Shown: piece after piece, positions 1 through 12,810 of the stretch
Numbering within the stretch: position 1 is the first letter of the stretch
Layout of the letters: each line of letters starts with the position of its first letter
Origin: JBCBSK01 sp965250105
GTDB taxonomy: Bacteria > Pseudomonadota > Alphaproteobacteria > Rhizobiales > Tepidamorphaceae
Direction: 5' to 3'
Assembly: GCA_965250105.1 (NCBI GenBank)
Contig: OZ252290.1
Location: 1,364,001 to 1,428,000, forward strand
DNA length: 64,000 bases
Notes under the pieces: model-generated
Seen by the model: only the letters and a program-made list of their open reading frames with translations
Databases searched by the model: none
What the model was told of the DNA's origin: nothing
Program-made: the position numbers and the translations under genes

Positions 1-280
1 CATTTGGGCAAGAACGGCGAGACGCCGTCGAGATGTGCCTGTCAAAAAGGAGAACGGCCGGCAGGTCAATGCCTGCCGGCCGCCGCCCGGGCACCCCGGG
101 GGCAATTATGGTGCCGGGACCCTCGCCTTGGAACCATCTTCGGGCGGCTGGCCCGGAAGCGGCCCGGCTCGCGAGGCTGACCGACCCTGGCATGCGAGCG
201 CTGAACCGAAACCCAACCGGCCATTCATGTCCGGTTCATGTTCGGAAAGCCCGCGCCGAAAACGCGCGCTCCATACCCCT
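1..280. other. Left edge, no gene recognised
   Basis: No coding region is supported before hsp20. The longest open frames here are short, have GC-rich low-complexity composition and match no family I know. The stretch holds a perfect 11-bp inverted repeat (55-65 with 72-82, 6-base loop) that could end transcription of a gene left of the window, but it has no U-run after it. Confidence 0.5.
55..82. terminator. GC-rich hairpin, possible terminator of an upstream gene
   Basis: Perfect 11-bp stem (CGGCCGGCAGG at 55-65, CCTGCCGGCCG at 72-82) with a 6-base loop. The strength fits a terminator but there is no T-tract on either side, so the role is uncertain. Confidence 0.35.
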
Positions 281-309
281 CTTGAAACGCCGCCGGGGCG
301 TTCCCACCT
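281..309 (+). promoter_or_regulatory. Candidate RpoH (sigma-32) promoter of hsp20
   Basis: CTTGAAA at 281-287 matches the heat-shock sigma -35 element. A C-rich block TCCCACCT at 302-309 sits about where the CCCCAT-type -10 should be. Transcription starting near 315 would give a leader of about 80 nt, the usual size for alphaproteobacterial hsp20 leaders. The call is by eye against the remembered consensus. Confidence 0.45.
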
Positions 310-367
310 CAATGGCCGCACGGGCCTCAGGGACGTGCGCTTCCATGGCCCGGCCGACTGGCGGGCC

Positions 368-394
368 GCATGTCGCTTATGAAGGAGGATATGC
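368..394 (+). promoter_or_regulatory. ROSE-like RNA thermometer hairpin over the hsp20 ribosome binding site
   Basis: GCAT (368-371) pairs with ATGC (391-394). Between them the motif UCGCU (373-377), matching the U(U/C)GCU signature of ROSE elements, faces the Shine-Dalgarno AGGAGG (383-388) across a short AUGA loop. A G opposite a G in the stem is typical of ROSE. An upstream hairpin (GGCCCG with CGGGCC, about 347-367) would complete the usual multi-hairpin leader. ROSE elements keep small heat-shock mRNAs closed at low temperature. The fold was drawn by hand. Confidence 0.55.
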
Positions 395-395
395 C

Positions 396-857
396 ATGCG
401 TAGAGTTGATTTTGCCCCCTTGTACCGGTCGACTGTTGGCTTCGACCGGATGTTCTCGATGCTCGACGCCCTGCACGGGCCGGACGGGCAGAGCGGTTTC
501 CCGCCCTACAATATCGAACGCACCGACGAGAACGCCTATCGGATCACGATGGCGGTGGCCGGCTTCGCCGAGACCGATCTCGAGCTGAGCGTCAAGGAAA
601 ACACGCTGACGATCCGCGGCGAGAAGGCCACCGGCGACGACGCCGAGGAGCGCCAGTTCCTGCATCGCGGGATCGCCGAGCGCACCTTCGAGCGCCGCTT
701 CCAGCTCGCCGACCATGTCGAGGTGCGCGATGCCAGCCTGCAGAACGGGCTGTTGCATGTCGACCTCGTCCGCGAAGTGCCCGAGGCCATGAAGCCGCGC
801 ACCATCGCGATCAAGTCGGCCAATGATCAGCCGTCGCTGACCCTCGACGCGGCCTGA
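396..857 (+). CDS. Small heat shock protein, Hsp20/IbpA family
   Basis: ATP-independent cytoplasmic holdase that binds unfolding proteins during heat stress. The 153-residue protein begins with the typical FxPLYRSTVGFDR segment (residues 6-18). It has an alpha-crystallin domain (about 36-130) with the NGLL motif at 117-120 and the C-terminal IAI anchor at 137-139. The ATG at 396 was chosen because AAGGAGG lies 8 bases upstream and the family N-terminus starts there; a longer in-frame opening from 33 is low-complexity and has no homology I recognise. The gene stands alone, with a heat-shock-like promoter, a ROSE-like leader and a strong terminator. Confidence 0.93.
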   Translation: MRRVDFAPLYRSTVGFDRMFSMLDALHGPDGQSGFPPYNIERTDENAYRITMAVAGFAETDLELSVKENTLTIRGEKATGDDAEERQFLHRGIAERTFERRFQLADHVEVRDASLQNGLLHVDLVREVPEAMKPRTIAIKSANDQPSLTLDAA

Positions 858-879
858 TCTTTCGTCAAACCTGGAAAAC

Positions 880-921
880 ATGATGGCGGCGCCCCGGGAG
901 ATCCCGGGGCGCCGTCGTCAT
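880..921 (+). terminator. Rho-independent terminator of hsp20
   Basis: A 19-bp stem (880-898 with 903-921, two G-U pairs, loop AGAT) begins 22 bases after the hsp20 stop. Its 11-bp core GGCGCCCCGGG/CCCGGGGCGCC is perfect, and a short T-rich tail follows. The convergent threonine aldolase gene ends 38 bases further on. Confidence 0.75.
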
Positions 922-958
922 TTGTCGGGTCTTACCAATCAGGCTTGGGTTGACTACG

Positions 959-2023
959 TCAGGCCGCATGCTGCGCGGACAAGGCGGCCGCGAGCGCATC
1001 GATGTCGGTTTCCGAGGTGGCGAACGACGTCACGAAGCGGAACAGCGTCGCGCCCTCCGGCGGCGGGTCGCCGGTTTCGGGATCGCCCGGCCAGTCATAG
1101 TAGCGTGCGCCGGCCGCGCGCAGCCGGACGTCGGCATCGGGCGTCAGCCAGCAGAAAAGCTCATTGGCCTCGGGTTCCAGAGCGAGCCGGGCGCCGTCGA
1201 GGCCGGCGAGAACCCGGCCGAGCCTCGCCCCCATCCGGTTGGCATGGCTGGCCAGCGCCAGCCAGTGCCCGCTATCGAGCATGGGCAGAAGCTGGGCCGC
1301 CAGGAACCGGTGTTTCGACCACAGATGGCCCGACCGCTTGCGGCGGTAGCGCAATTCATCGGTCAGGCCGTCGTCGAAACTGATGACGGCCTCGGTGCAG
1401 AGCGCGCCATTCTTGGTGAAGCCGAAGGACAGGACATCGACGCCGGCCCGCCATGTGAGATCGGCGGGACGCGCGCCGGTCGCCGCCGCGGCATTGGCGA
1501 ACCGCGCGCCATCCATGTGAACGCGCAAGCCAGCGTCCCCCGCCGCGTCGCACAGAGCGGCGATCTCGTCCGCCCCATAGACCAGCCCGTATTCGGTCGC
1601 CTGCGTCAGGCTGAGCGCGCGCGCCGGCACTTGATGCGGATCGCGACCGTCCATCGACGCCAGGCCGGCCCGCAAGCCATCCGGCGTCAGCTTGGCGCCG
1701 CGCCCGTTCAGGCCGACCAGGCGGTTGCCGCCGGTGAAGAATTCGATACCGGCGCATTCGTCGACCATGACATGGCTTTCGCGATGGCACAGGATTGCGC
1801 CCCAGGGCGGGGTCAGCGCCGACAGCGCCAAACCGTTGGCGCCGCCGCCGGTGGCCACAAGAAAAACGCCGACGGGCCGCTCGAAGAGATCGGCGAATAG
1901 CTCGCCGAGGCGCGCCGTCAGCGCGTCATTGCCATAGCCAGATGCCGTGCCCCGATCGGCCGCGATCAGGGCATCCATCACGCCCGGCGCCGTGCCGGCC
2001 GCATTGTCGCTGGTGAAATCCAT
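959..2023 (-). CDS. Low-specificity L-threonine aldolase-type PLP enzyme
   Basis: Predicted cytoplasmic PLP-dependent lyase cleaving L-threonine/allo-threonine to glycine and acetaldehyde (beta-eliminating lyase family, fold type I). The 354-residue protein starts MDFTSDNAAG, a family-typical N-terminus. It shows the HMDGARFAN segment that carries the PLP-contacting Asp and the Schiff-base lysine in SFGFTKNGAL. The ATG at 2023 has AAGGCGG just upstream; an in-frame ATG at 2080 would add 19 residues outside the family. It is a single gene ended by convergence with hsp20, with a bidirectional terminator behind its start. The exact stereospecificity cannot be read from the sequence. Confidence 0.88.
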   Translation of the reverse strand: MDFTSDNAAGTAPGVMDALIAADRGTASGYGNDALTARLGELFADLFERPVGVFLVATGGGANGLALSALTPPWGAILCHRESHVMVDECAGIEFFTGGNRLVGLNGRGAKLTPDGLRAGLASMDGRDPHQVPARALSLTQATEYGLVYGADEIAALCDAAGDAGLRVHMDGARFANAAAATGARPADLTWRAGVDVLSFGFTKNGALCTEAVISFDDGLTDELRYRRKRSGHLWSKHRFLAAQLLPMLDSGHWLALASHANRMGARLGRVLAGLDGARLALEPEANELFCWLTPDADVRLRAAGARYYDWPGDPETGDPPPEGATLFRFVTSFATSETDIDALAAALSAQHAA

Positions 2024-2111
2024 ATCCGCCTTCCGCCAGGCCGCCCCAGGCGCATCCCATGTTTCGACCGGCCCCATCAAAACACCGAAAGATGCTCGAT
2101 CTTGAGGAGAT

Positions 2112-2147
2112 AAAGCAACCCGCGCTGTTCAAGGCGCGGGTTGCTTT
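2112..2147. terminator. Bidirectional rho-independent terminator
   Basis: A perfect 14-bp stem (2112-2125 with 2134-2147) is closed by an 8-base loop. The arms begin AAA and end TTT, so it can work on both strands. It lies downstream of the minus-strand bufferin operon (doxX ends at 2205) and insulates it from the threonine aldolase gene. Confidence 0.8.
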
Positions 2148-2204
2148 GGCGCGGGGTCCCTCCACCCCGACGCGGGATGTTACGGCGCTCGGAGATCGGC
2201 GCGT

Positions 2205-2717
2205 TTAGCTGTTGCGCTTGCGCGTGCTGGCGACGAGATGGTCGACCGACAGCTTGCCGCCGCCATAGACCATCAGCATCAGCGCCATCGCCGCCCAGGG
2301 CAGATGGAACGACCGCCAGGCATCGGGATAGACGAACTGGATGACGACGGTCATGCACAGAAGCCCGAGGGCGGCGAAGCGCGTGCCGAAACCGAGGATC
2401 AACAGAATCGGCAGGATGATCTCGGCATAGGCCGCCGCATGAGCCATGACGTCCGGGATCGGCATGCTGGGCGGGTTTTCCGGATTGATCCAGCGCAGCT
2501 TGTATTCGTTCTCGAACAGGAACACCGCCGTCGGATTGATCGTCATGAAGCCCGTCCACTTGGTCAGGCCGGAGAAATAGAATGGCAGGCCGAGCGCCAG
2601 CCGCGTCGCCAGAAGCGGGATCGACGCGGGCACGAGCTGGAACAGCCCGTTCAGCCGCTCGACCAGTCCGCCGACGCCCGATGCGGCCTTTTCGTCAGCG
2701 TGAGACATATCCGACAT
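2205..2717 (-). CDS. DoxX family membrane protein (BufD-like)
   Basis: A 170-residue integral membrane protein with about four hydrophobic segments (roughly residues 30-55, 85-110, 112-132 and 138-155) and the DoxX-type FSGLTKW motif near residue 49. DoxX proteins accompany bufferin operons (bufD / Caulobacter gigD), where a redox or membrane role in metallophore handling has been proposed. It is the last gene of the set reading bufA1, bufB, bufC, doxX, beginning 52 bases after bufC. AAGGAGAG lies 10 bases before the ATG at 2717. The role in this operon is inferred from synteny. Confidence 0.82.
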   Translation of the reverse strand: MSDMSHADEKAASGVGGLVERLNGLFQLVPASIPLLATRLALGLPFYFSGLTKWTGFMTINPTAVFLFENEYKLRWINPENPPSMPIPDVMAHAAAYAEIILPILLILGFGTRFAALGLLCMTVVIQFVYPDAWRSFHLPWAAMALMLMVYGGGKLSVDHLVASTRKRNS

Positions 2718-2769
2718 GACAAGCTCTCCTTGCTAATGGCCCATGCCCCGACCGGACATCCGGAAGACA

Positions 2770-3540
2770 CTAGGTTGTATCGACATCGATCGCCGCGATG
2801 GCGCCGGACTGGATGAGCCCGGACAGATTGGCGGCCAGATCGAACTGATCGTTGGCGGCCAAGGCGGCGGACGCGGCCGCGCCGATGGTCGCCTTGTCGG
2901 CAAGAGCCGACACGAATGCAAGCCCTCCCGGCGGTATCGTGCGCAAGCTCACGTCAAGTTGTGGACGTGTCAGCAGAACGTCCTCGCCGTGATCGAGCGC
3001 CACCTGCCGCACCTCGGCATCATGGGTATTGGTGTGCCAGATCGACAAAACCGGCCAGTCGGACCCGACCCAGCGGACGGCCGGATGCAGAACGAGCCGC
3101 GCCGCCGCCCACGCATCCGCCGGCACGCCGGCGAAATCCTCGGCCTGAAGCGCGCGGGCATCGGCCGCGTGATAGCTCCGGCCATGCGCCCATTCGAGAG
3201 CCGCGACATCGCCGAGATAGGGCACGGGGCGCGCCGGTTCGAAGCCCGCGACGAAATCGGGAAAGGTGTCGCCATAGTCGATCAGGATCTTCGAGCGGGG
3301 CGGGTTGGCCGCGACGAAGACATTGGCCATGGCGTCGAAGAAGGCGTCGCCGACCAGGCGCTTCGATACCGGAAACTGCGCGCCGAGCGCCCCGATCAGG
3401 CTGGTGCGGACATTGTTGCGGTAGACATTGAAGCGCTTCGGCGGCTGGCCCGACACATCGGCCGGCACCGCCCGCTCCGGCGCCTGGACGGCATCGGAAA
3501 ACGCCGCCTGGCTGTCAGCCAGCGAGGACCCGGCGGCCAT
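2770..3540 (-). CDS. DUF2063 protein, bufferin maturation partner BufC-like
   Basis: A 256-residue soluble protein whose N-terminal half (about residues 5-95) is the DUF2063 putative DNA-binding/RiPP-recognition domain, with the typical RFNVYRNNV segment near residue 34. The C-terminal half is the variable domain of this family. In bufferin loci this protein partners the multinuclear iron oxygenase BufB and is thought to present the precursor peptide. The ATG at 3540 overlaps the end of bufB by 26 bases, which indicates translational coupling; a longer frame to 3669 runs antiparallel inside bufB and is not a credible N-terminus. Confidence 0.85.
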   Translation of the reverse strand: MAAGSSLADSQAAFSDAVQAPERAVPADVSGQPPKRFNVYRNNVRTSLIGALGAQFPVSKRLVGDAFFDAMANVFVAANPPRSKILIDYGDTFPDFVAGFEPARPVPYLGDVAALEWAHGRSYHAADARALQAEDFAGVPADAWAAARLVLHPAVRWVGSDWPVLSIWHTNTHDAEVRQVALDHGEDVLLTRPQLDVSLRTIPPGGLAFVSALADKATIGAAASAALAANDQFDLAANLSGLIQSGAIAAIDVDTT

Positions 3541-4426
3541 GACCGGCCTCCCCTGTTGCCGACAGAGGCGTCGAAGAACATGACGCCGCGCGCGCGGCCC
3601 CGGCCCGTTGGAGAATGGCGTCCGCGGCCTCGGCCTCGGCCAGCAGCACCGGCCAGTCGGGCACGTCATTGTCCCATTCGATCAGCGTCGGCAGCGGCCC
3701 GGTCCGCTCGATGACGCTGTGGTAAAGCCGCCAGACCGGATCGGCGACCTCCCGATCATGGGCATCGATCAGAAGCGGCGCGCCATGGTCGTCGGCGTCC
3801 TCGGCATGCCCGCCGAGATGGATCTCGCCAACCGCGTCGAGCGGGAAATCGCGCAGATAGGCCTCGGCGTCATAGCCGTGATTGGTGGCCGAGACATGGA
3901 CATTGTTGACGTCGAGCAGGAGGCCGCAGCCAGTGCGGCGCACGATCGCCTTGAGAAACTCGATCTCGCTCATCGTCGAACGGTCGAAGACGACATAGGT
4001 CGAGGGGTTTTCGAGCAGCATGCGGACGCCGAGCGTATCCTGCACTTCGGCGATGTGATCACAGACGCGCGCCAGCGTCTCCTCGTCATAGGGCACCGGC
4101 AGGAGGTCGTTCAGATAGGTCTCGTCATGGCTCGACCAGGCGAGATGTTCCGAAAAGGAGGCCGGCCGGTAGCGCGCGACGAGCGCCTTCAGGCGACCGA
4201 GATGGTCCTTGTCGAGCGGTCCGGCGCCGCCGATCGACAGCGCGACGCCATGCAGCGACAGCGCGTAACGCTCGCGCAGCCGGGCCAGATTGGCATGCGG
4301 CGCGCCGCCGGCGCCCATATAGTTCTCGGCATGGACCTCGAAGAAGCCGAGATCGAGCTCGGTGTCGAAGATCGCCGGCAGGTGCTGGGCCTTGAGCCCG
4401 ACGCCGGCGCGTCGTGGCAGCGCCAT
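3515..4426 (-). CDS. MNIO-family (DUF692) multinuclear non-heme iron oxygenase, BufB-like
   Basis: A 303-residue TIM-barrel enzyme of the DUF692/MNIO family, which modifies cysteines of precursor peptides (thiooxazole formation in bufferins, related to MbnB in methanobactin synthesis). Family segments are visible in order: VHAENYMG, SLHGVALSIGG, FSEHLAWSSH, LLENPSTYV, LLLDVNNVHVSATNHG and EIHLGGHAED. They contain the conserved His, Asp, Glu and Asn iron ligands. The ATG at 4426 has GGGAGG 7 bases upstream; the extra 15 codons to 4471 have no family support. It lies 85 bases after bufA1, and its end overlaps bufC. Confidence 0.9.
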   Translation of the reverse strand: MALPRRAGVGLKAQHLPAIFDTELDLGFFEVHAENYMGAGGAPHANLARLRERYALSLHGVALSIGGAGPLDKDHLGRLKALVARYRPASFSEHLAWSSHDETYLNDLLPVPYDEETLARVCDHIAEVQDTLGVRMLLENPSTYVVFDRSTMSEIEFLKAIVRRTGCGLLLDVNNVHVSATNHGYDAEAYLRDFPLDAVGEIHLGGHAEDADDHGAPLLIDAHDREVADPVWRLYHSVIERTGPLPTLIEWDNDVPDWPVLLAEAEAADAILQRAGAARAASCSSTPLSATGEAGHGRRVLAG

Positions 4427-4511
4427 GACATGCCTCCCGTGGCAGAACTTAAGCCGGTGCCCGGACGGCACGCCATCGCGCCGCCCGGAAACCGATCATG
4501 CGGTCATCGCC

Positions 4512-4889
4512 TCACGCGAAGGGGCTGAAGCCCGGAACCGGCTTGAGATCGTTGGTCGGCGTGCCGGCCGGCAGGTCGCGGGCCAGGCCTTCGAAGCCTT
4601 CACCCTCGAGCGCGGACGCGCTCTCGCCCTTGCGGCCGCCCGGCAGTTCCATCGTGTCGCAGGTGCCGGTGGGAACGAGCGTCCAGGCATTGCCCTGATA
4701 GTCGACGGTGGACGATCCAGCGCAGGTCGTGCCCGGGCCCGCGGCGCAGTCGTTCTGGCCGGCCAGCGACACGCCGAAGCACTTCTCCTGCGAGGCGGCG
4801 GCCGGTGTCGTGGTCATGGCCATGCCGGACAGGGCGGTGGCCACGGCGCCGGCGATAACGGCTGCGGAAAGCGCGATATTCTTGCTCAT
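4512..4889 (-). CDS. BufA1-type periplasmic bufferin precursor (DUF2282)
   Basis: A 125-residue secreted copper-binding RiPP precursor. Residues 1-33 form a signal peptide ending near AAAS. The mature part has the four conserved cysteines at C37, C48, C56 and C77 in the bufferin pattern (EKCFGV, AGQNDC, TTCAGSS and PTGTC). BufB-type enzymes convert such Cys residues to thiooxazoles, producing a periplasmic copper buffer. Unlike the usual ~100-residue members it carries an extra ~45-residue C-terminal tail rich in Gly, Glu and Pro. It is the first gene of the operon; GGGAGAC lies 5 bases before the ATG at 4889. Confidence 0.88.
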   Translation of the reverse strand: MSKNIALSAAVIAGAVATALSGMAMTTTPAAASQEKCFGVSLAGQNDCAAGPGTTCAGSSTVDYQGNAWTLVPTGTCDTMELPGGRKGESASALEGEGFEGLARDLPAGTPTNDLKPVPGFSPFA

Positions 4890-5649
4890 CGGTAGTCTCC
4901 CTTGCTTTTCGATAGCTGTTCGAACCCCCGGCGGATGGCATCAAGCTCCCAGCCGAGCCCAGCCGTTGGACAGTTTACATCCACACGGCCCCATCGGCCA
5001 TGCCTGCGCCACGAATGTGTGAGCCCGCCGGCTCGCGAACAACTCAACTCGCCGTGACGCACGCGTTATGCCGGTTATCGGAAAGTCGGCGGATGACGGC
5101 GCGTCGCCGGCGCCCCTTCTGGACCGGCCCGCGCGACCGGAAACTACGCGCGAGCCCCCGCCGGCGCAATAAAACTGCGCGAACGGCTTGCAAAAGGATC
5201 GCCTGTTTGGCATTTTGCAAAAAGGGACAGCAATGCTGACCGATTGTGATCACGAATTGGAACCGTTCCATTCTTGCTGGTCGGTCGACATGACGCAGGC
5301 GCGCGGCCCCGAGGCGGGTTGACGGCGCTTCTGTCCGGCGGCAGCACGATGCCGCGTGTCCGGCCCGGGCGATCCCCGGCCGGGCTCAAGGGGGAGGCGG
5401 CTCGACGTCCGGTTTGACCGGACCGGCCGGGATCGGGCAAAACGGCCCGACACTCCAAAGATCACGAGACCGCCGGCATCTGACGGACCGGCCGTGATAC
5501 GTGCCGGCTGTGTTAAGGTTCTTGGGGACCGCGCAGTCGCGGCGGTGCCGGCGGGCGGCGAGCCCCGGGGCGCCGTCCGGACAGCGCGGAGACGGACCGC
5601 CCGGCCGATGGCCGGCCGGAGGAATGGGAATGCGAGCAGGGATGCGAGT
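4890..5649. other. Divergent intergenic region between bufA1 and gltB
   Basis: About 760 bp without a supported gene. It must hold the bufferin operon promoter (left) and the gltB promoter (right). Visible features are a TGATCAC palindrome near 5246-5254, two TTGCAAAA boxes near 5187 and 5215, and a GC-rich leader before gltB. Open frames crossing it on either strand look like composition artefacts. No tRNA or riboswitch fold was recognised. Confidence 0.5.
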
Positions 5650-10365
<4,716 letters not shown>

Positions 10366-10465
10366 CGGTGATTTGTGCCGTCAGACGCGCGTCTTAGGCC
10401 ACGCAGCCCCGTCAAGCGACTATTAGGCCTCTTGGCCAAAGCCCGACTCTAGGGACAGGACGAAC

Positions 10466-11884
10466 ATGGGAAAAGTCACCGGATTTCTCGAAATCGACCG
10501 GCAGGACGCCAAGTATCAGCCGGCGTCCGACCGGATTCGCCATTTCCGCGAATTCACCCTGCCGATGGAAGACGCCGATGTGCGCAAGCAGGCGGCGCGC
10601 TGCATGGATTGCGGCATCCCCTACTGCCATACCGGCTGCCCGGTGAACAACCAGATCCCCGACTGGAACGACCTCGTCTACGAAGACGATTGGGAAGAGG
10701 CCGCGCGCAACCTGCATTCGACCAACAACTTCCCCGAATTCACCGGCCGCATCTGCCCCGCCCCCTGCGAGGAGGCCTGCACGCTGAACCTCGAAGACGT
10801 GCCGGTAACCATCAAGTCCATCGAACAGGCGATCGCCGACAAGGCCTTCGAAAAGGGCTGGGTCAGGCCCGAACCGCCCGAACAGCTGACCGGCAAGAAG
10901 ATCGCCGTGGTCGGTTCCGGCCCGGCGGGCCTCGCCGCCGCGCAACAGCTCGCCCGCGTCGGCCACGACGTCCATCTCTACGAGCGCGAGCCCTATGCAG
11001 GCGGCCTGCTGCGCTACGGCATTCCCGACTTCAAGATGGAAAAGCACCATGTCGAGCGCCGCGTCGCGCAGATGGAGGCCGAAGGCGTGACGTTTCACTA
11101 CGGCGCCAATATCGGCATCAACCTGCCGGCCCGGGACTTGATCGACCGGCATGACGCGGTCCTGCTCGCCTGCGGCGCCGAACATCCGCGCGATCCGGAA
11201 ATCCCCGGCATGGATCTCGCCGGCGTGCACTACGCGATGCCGTTCCTGGTGCCGCAGAACCGGCGGGTCAATGGCGAGGTGTTCGACGACAAGGACCCGA
11301 TCCTCGCCGGCGGCAAGCATGTCGTGGTGATCGGTGGCGGCGACACCGCCTCCGACTGTATCGGCACGTCCTTCCGACAAGGAGCGGTGGCGGTCAGCCA
11401 GCTCGACATCCGGCCGATCCCGCCGGTGACCGAGGACAAGATGACGATCTGGCCCTATTGGCCGACGAAATTCCGCACCTCGTCGAGTCAGGCCGAGGGC
11501 GCCGAGCGCGAATTCTCCGCCGCCACCGTCGGCCTCGTCGGCAAGAATGGTCGGGTCACCAAGGTGCATTGCATCCGCGTCGACGACAGGCGCCGGCCGA
11601 TCGAGGGCACTGATTTCTATATCAAGGCCGATCTAGTGCTGATCGCCATCGGCTTCGCCCGGCCGGTGCATGAGGGCCTCGTCGCCGAACTGGATCCGGA
11701 GCTCGACGGCCGCGGCAATGTGAAGGCCGACGATCTGAGCTATCTGACGAGCCACCCCAAGGTGTGGGTTGCCGGCGACATGCGGCGCGGACAGTCGCTC
11801 GTCGTCTGGGCGATCCGCGAGGGTCGCCAGGCCGCCCATTCAATCGACAAGACGCTGATGGGCTCGACCACCCTGCCGCGGTAA
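10466..11884 (+). CDS. gltD: Glutamate synthase (NADPH) small subunit
   Basis: Beta subunit of GOGAT, a FAD/NADPH oxidoreductase feeding electrons to GltB. The 472-residue protein has the two N-terminal [4Fe-4S] motifs (C46, C49, C54, C58 and C97, C101, C105). The FAD Rossmann motif VGSGPAG is near residue 150, a second dinucleotide motif VIGGGDTASD near 287, and a C-terminal ATG-like motif in VAGDMRRG. GGGACAGGA lies just before the ATG at 10466. It is cotranscribed with gltB and converges with the copper locus at 11902. Confidence 0.96.
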   Translation: MGKVTGFLEIDRQDAKYQPASDRIRHFREFTLPMEDADVRKQAARCMDCGIPYCHTGCPVNNQIPDWNDLVYEDDWEEAARNLHSTNNFPEFTGRICPAPCEEACTLNLEDVPVTIKSIEQAIADKAFEKGWVRPEPPEQLTGKKIAVVGSGPAGLAAAQQLARVGHDVHLYEREPYAGGLLRYGIPDFKMEKHHVERRVAQMEAEGVTFHYGANIGINLPARDLIDRHDAVLLACGAEHPRDPEIPGMDLAGVHYAMPFLVPQNRRVNGEVFDDKDPILAGGKHVVVIGGGDTASDCIGTSFRQGAVAVSQLDIRPIPPVTEDKMTIWPYWPTKFRTSSSQAEGAEREFSAATVGLVGKNGRVTKVHCIRVDDRRRPIEGTDFYIKADLVLIAIGFARPVHEGLVAELDPELDGRGNVKADDLSYLTSHPKVWVAGDMRRGQSLVVWAIREGRQAAHSIDKTLMGSTTLPR

Positions 11885-11901
11885 ACCGCCCTTCGCGCCG
11901 A

Positions 11902-12810
11902 TCAATTCGAAGACGGTGTGTCGACGACAAGCGTGCCGACAAAACCATCGAAACGGGCGCGGGAGGCGGCCGGCAGTTCGGCCTCGTTGGCTTGGATGGC
12001 CGAGTGCAATCGACGCGCCAGGCGCGGCGGCAGGCCCTGGGCCTGGAGACCCGCGGGCGTCATCAGGCTCTCGCCCGACAGCAATGTGAGTGCCCAATCG
12101 TCGCCCGTCTTGCGCAGGAACGCCCGACCCGCTTCCTGCCCGGTCCGCCAGCCAGCGACGGCCCAGCGGTCGACGACCGTGATGGGCGCGACCACGACAT
12201 CGGTGTCGAGGCGGCGGGTCATCAGATCGGTGATCGCCTTGTGATCCGCCTTGGATGCCAGGCTCGGCTTGGCCGGTTCTGGTTCATTGTCGCGCCCCGC
12301 GTCGCCGGTCAGGGCATCAGCCATGGGATCGATAAGGGCCTCGGTCAGTGGCCCAGCTGCGCGCCCTTCCACCCAGACCTCGACGGCGACATCCCCCAGC
12401 CGCTCGAAGACCAGGGTGGCCGCGAACCTATCGCCGATCCGCAAGGGCTGATCGGCCTGGCCGATAAACAAGACATGCGTGCCCCCCGGCACCAGCGCCA
12501 CCGTTTCGCCGGGCGGGATGTCGATCCCCTCGACCACCGTCATGCCGGCGACACCGCCGGCCGTCGGGACATCGCGCAGTTCAGCCGCTACGCCATCCTT
12601 GATGATCGCCAGCAATCGCTCGGGCTCGCTCCCGAGATTGGTCAACGCCATATAGCCTTCGGTCGTCGATGACCCCGGTGGCGTCGGATGGCTGTGCGGA
12701 TGGTAGATGAAGAGATCGCCGACGACATATTCATGCGCTGTGGCCGCGCGCGCGAGGCCCGTCACGGCGACGAGCAGGGCGAAAAGCGCCAAGGACACGC
12801 GCCGCATCAA
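11902..12810 (-). CDS. Copper chaperone PCu(A)C-like protein with C-terminal copper-uptake-associated domain
   Basis: A 302-residue exported protein (signal peptide about 1-25, ending ATAHE). The N-terminal domain (about 27-150) is a PCu(A)C/DUF461 cupredoxin-like fold with the GMTVVEG and PGGTHVLFIG segments. The C-terminal domain (about 185-290) resembles 'copper uptake system-associated' proteins (AVAGWRTGQEAGRAFLR). Only some canonical copper ligands remain: the Met of GM and the His of TH are present, but the upstream His and the Met of HxM are replaced. Its ATG overlaps the mbnH stop (ATGATG/TGA), so it is coupled to the MbnH/MbnP pair and probably binds or delivers periplasmic copper. 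Confidence 0.8.
   Translation of the reverse strand: MMRRVSLALFALLVAVTGLARAATAHEYVVGDLFIYHPHSHPTPPGSSTTEGYMALTNLGSEPERLLAIIKDGVAAELRDVPTAGGVAGMTVVEGIDIPPGETVALVPGGTHVLFIGQADQPLRIGDRFAATLVFERLGDVAVEVWVEGRAAGPLTEALIDPMADALTGDAGRDNEPEPAKPSLASKADHKAITDLMTRRLDTDVVVAPITVVDRWAVAGWRTGQEAGRAFLRKTGDDWALTLLSGESLMTPAGLQAQGLPPRLARRLHSAIQANEAELPAASRARFDGFVGTLVVDTPSSN

Noticed and set aside
4905..4950. TTCGAA-containing stretch resembling a tRNA T-arm
   Set aside because: The flanking bases cannot pair as a T-stem on either strand, and no acceptor or anticodon arm is present.
5205..5225. TGGCAT ... TTGCA, resembling a sigma-54 promoter before gltB
   Set aside because: The spacing between the GG and GC elements is four bases too short for a sigma-54 site.
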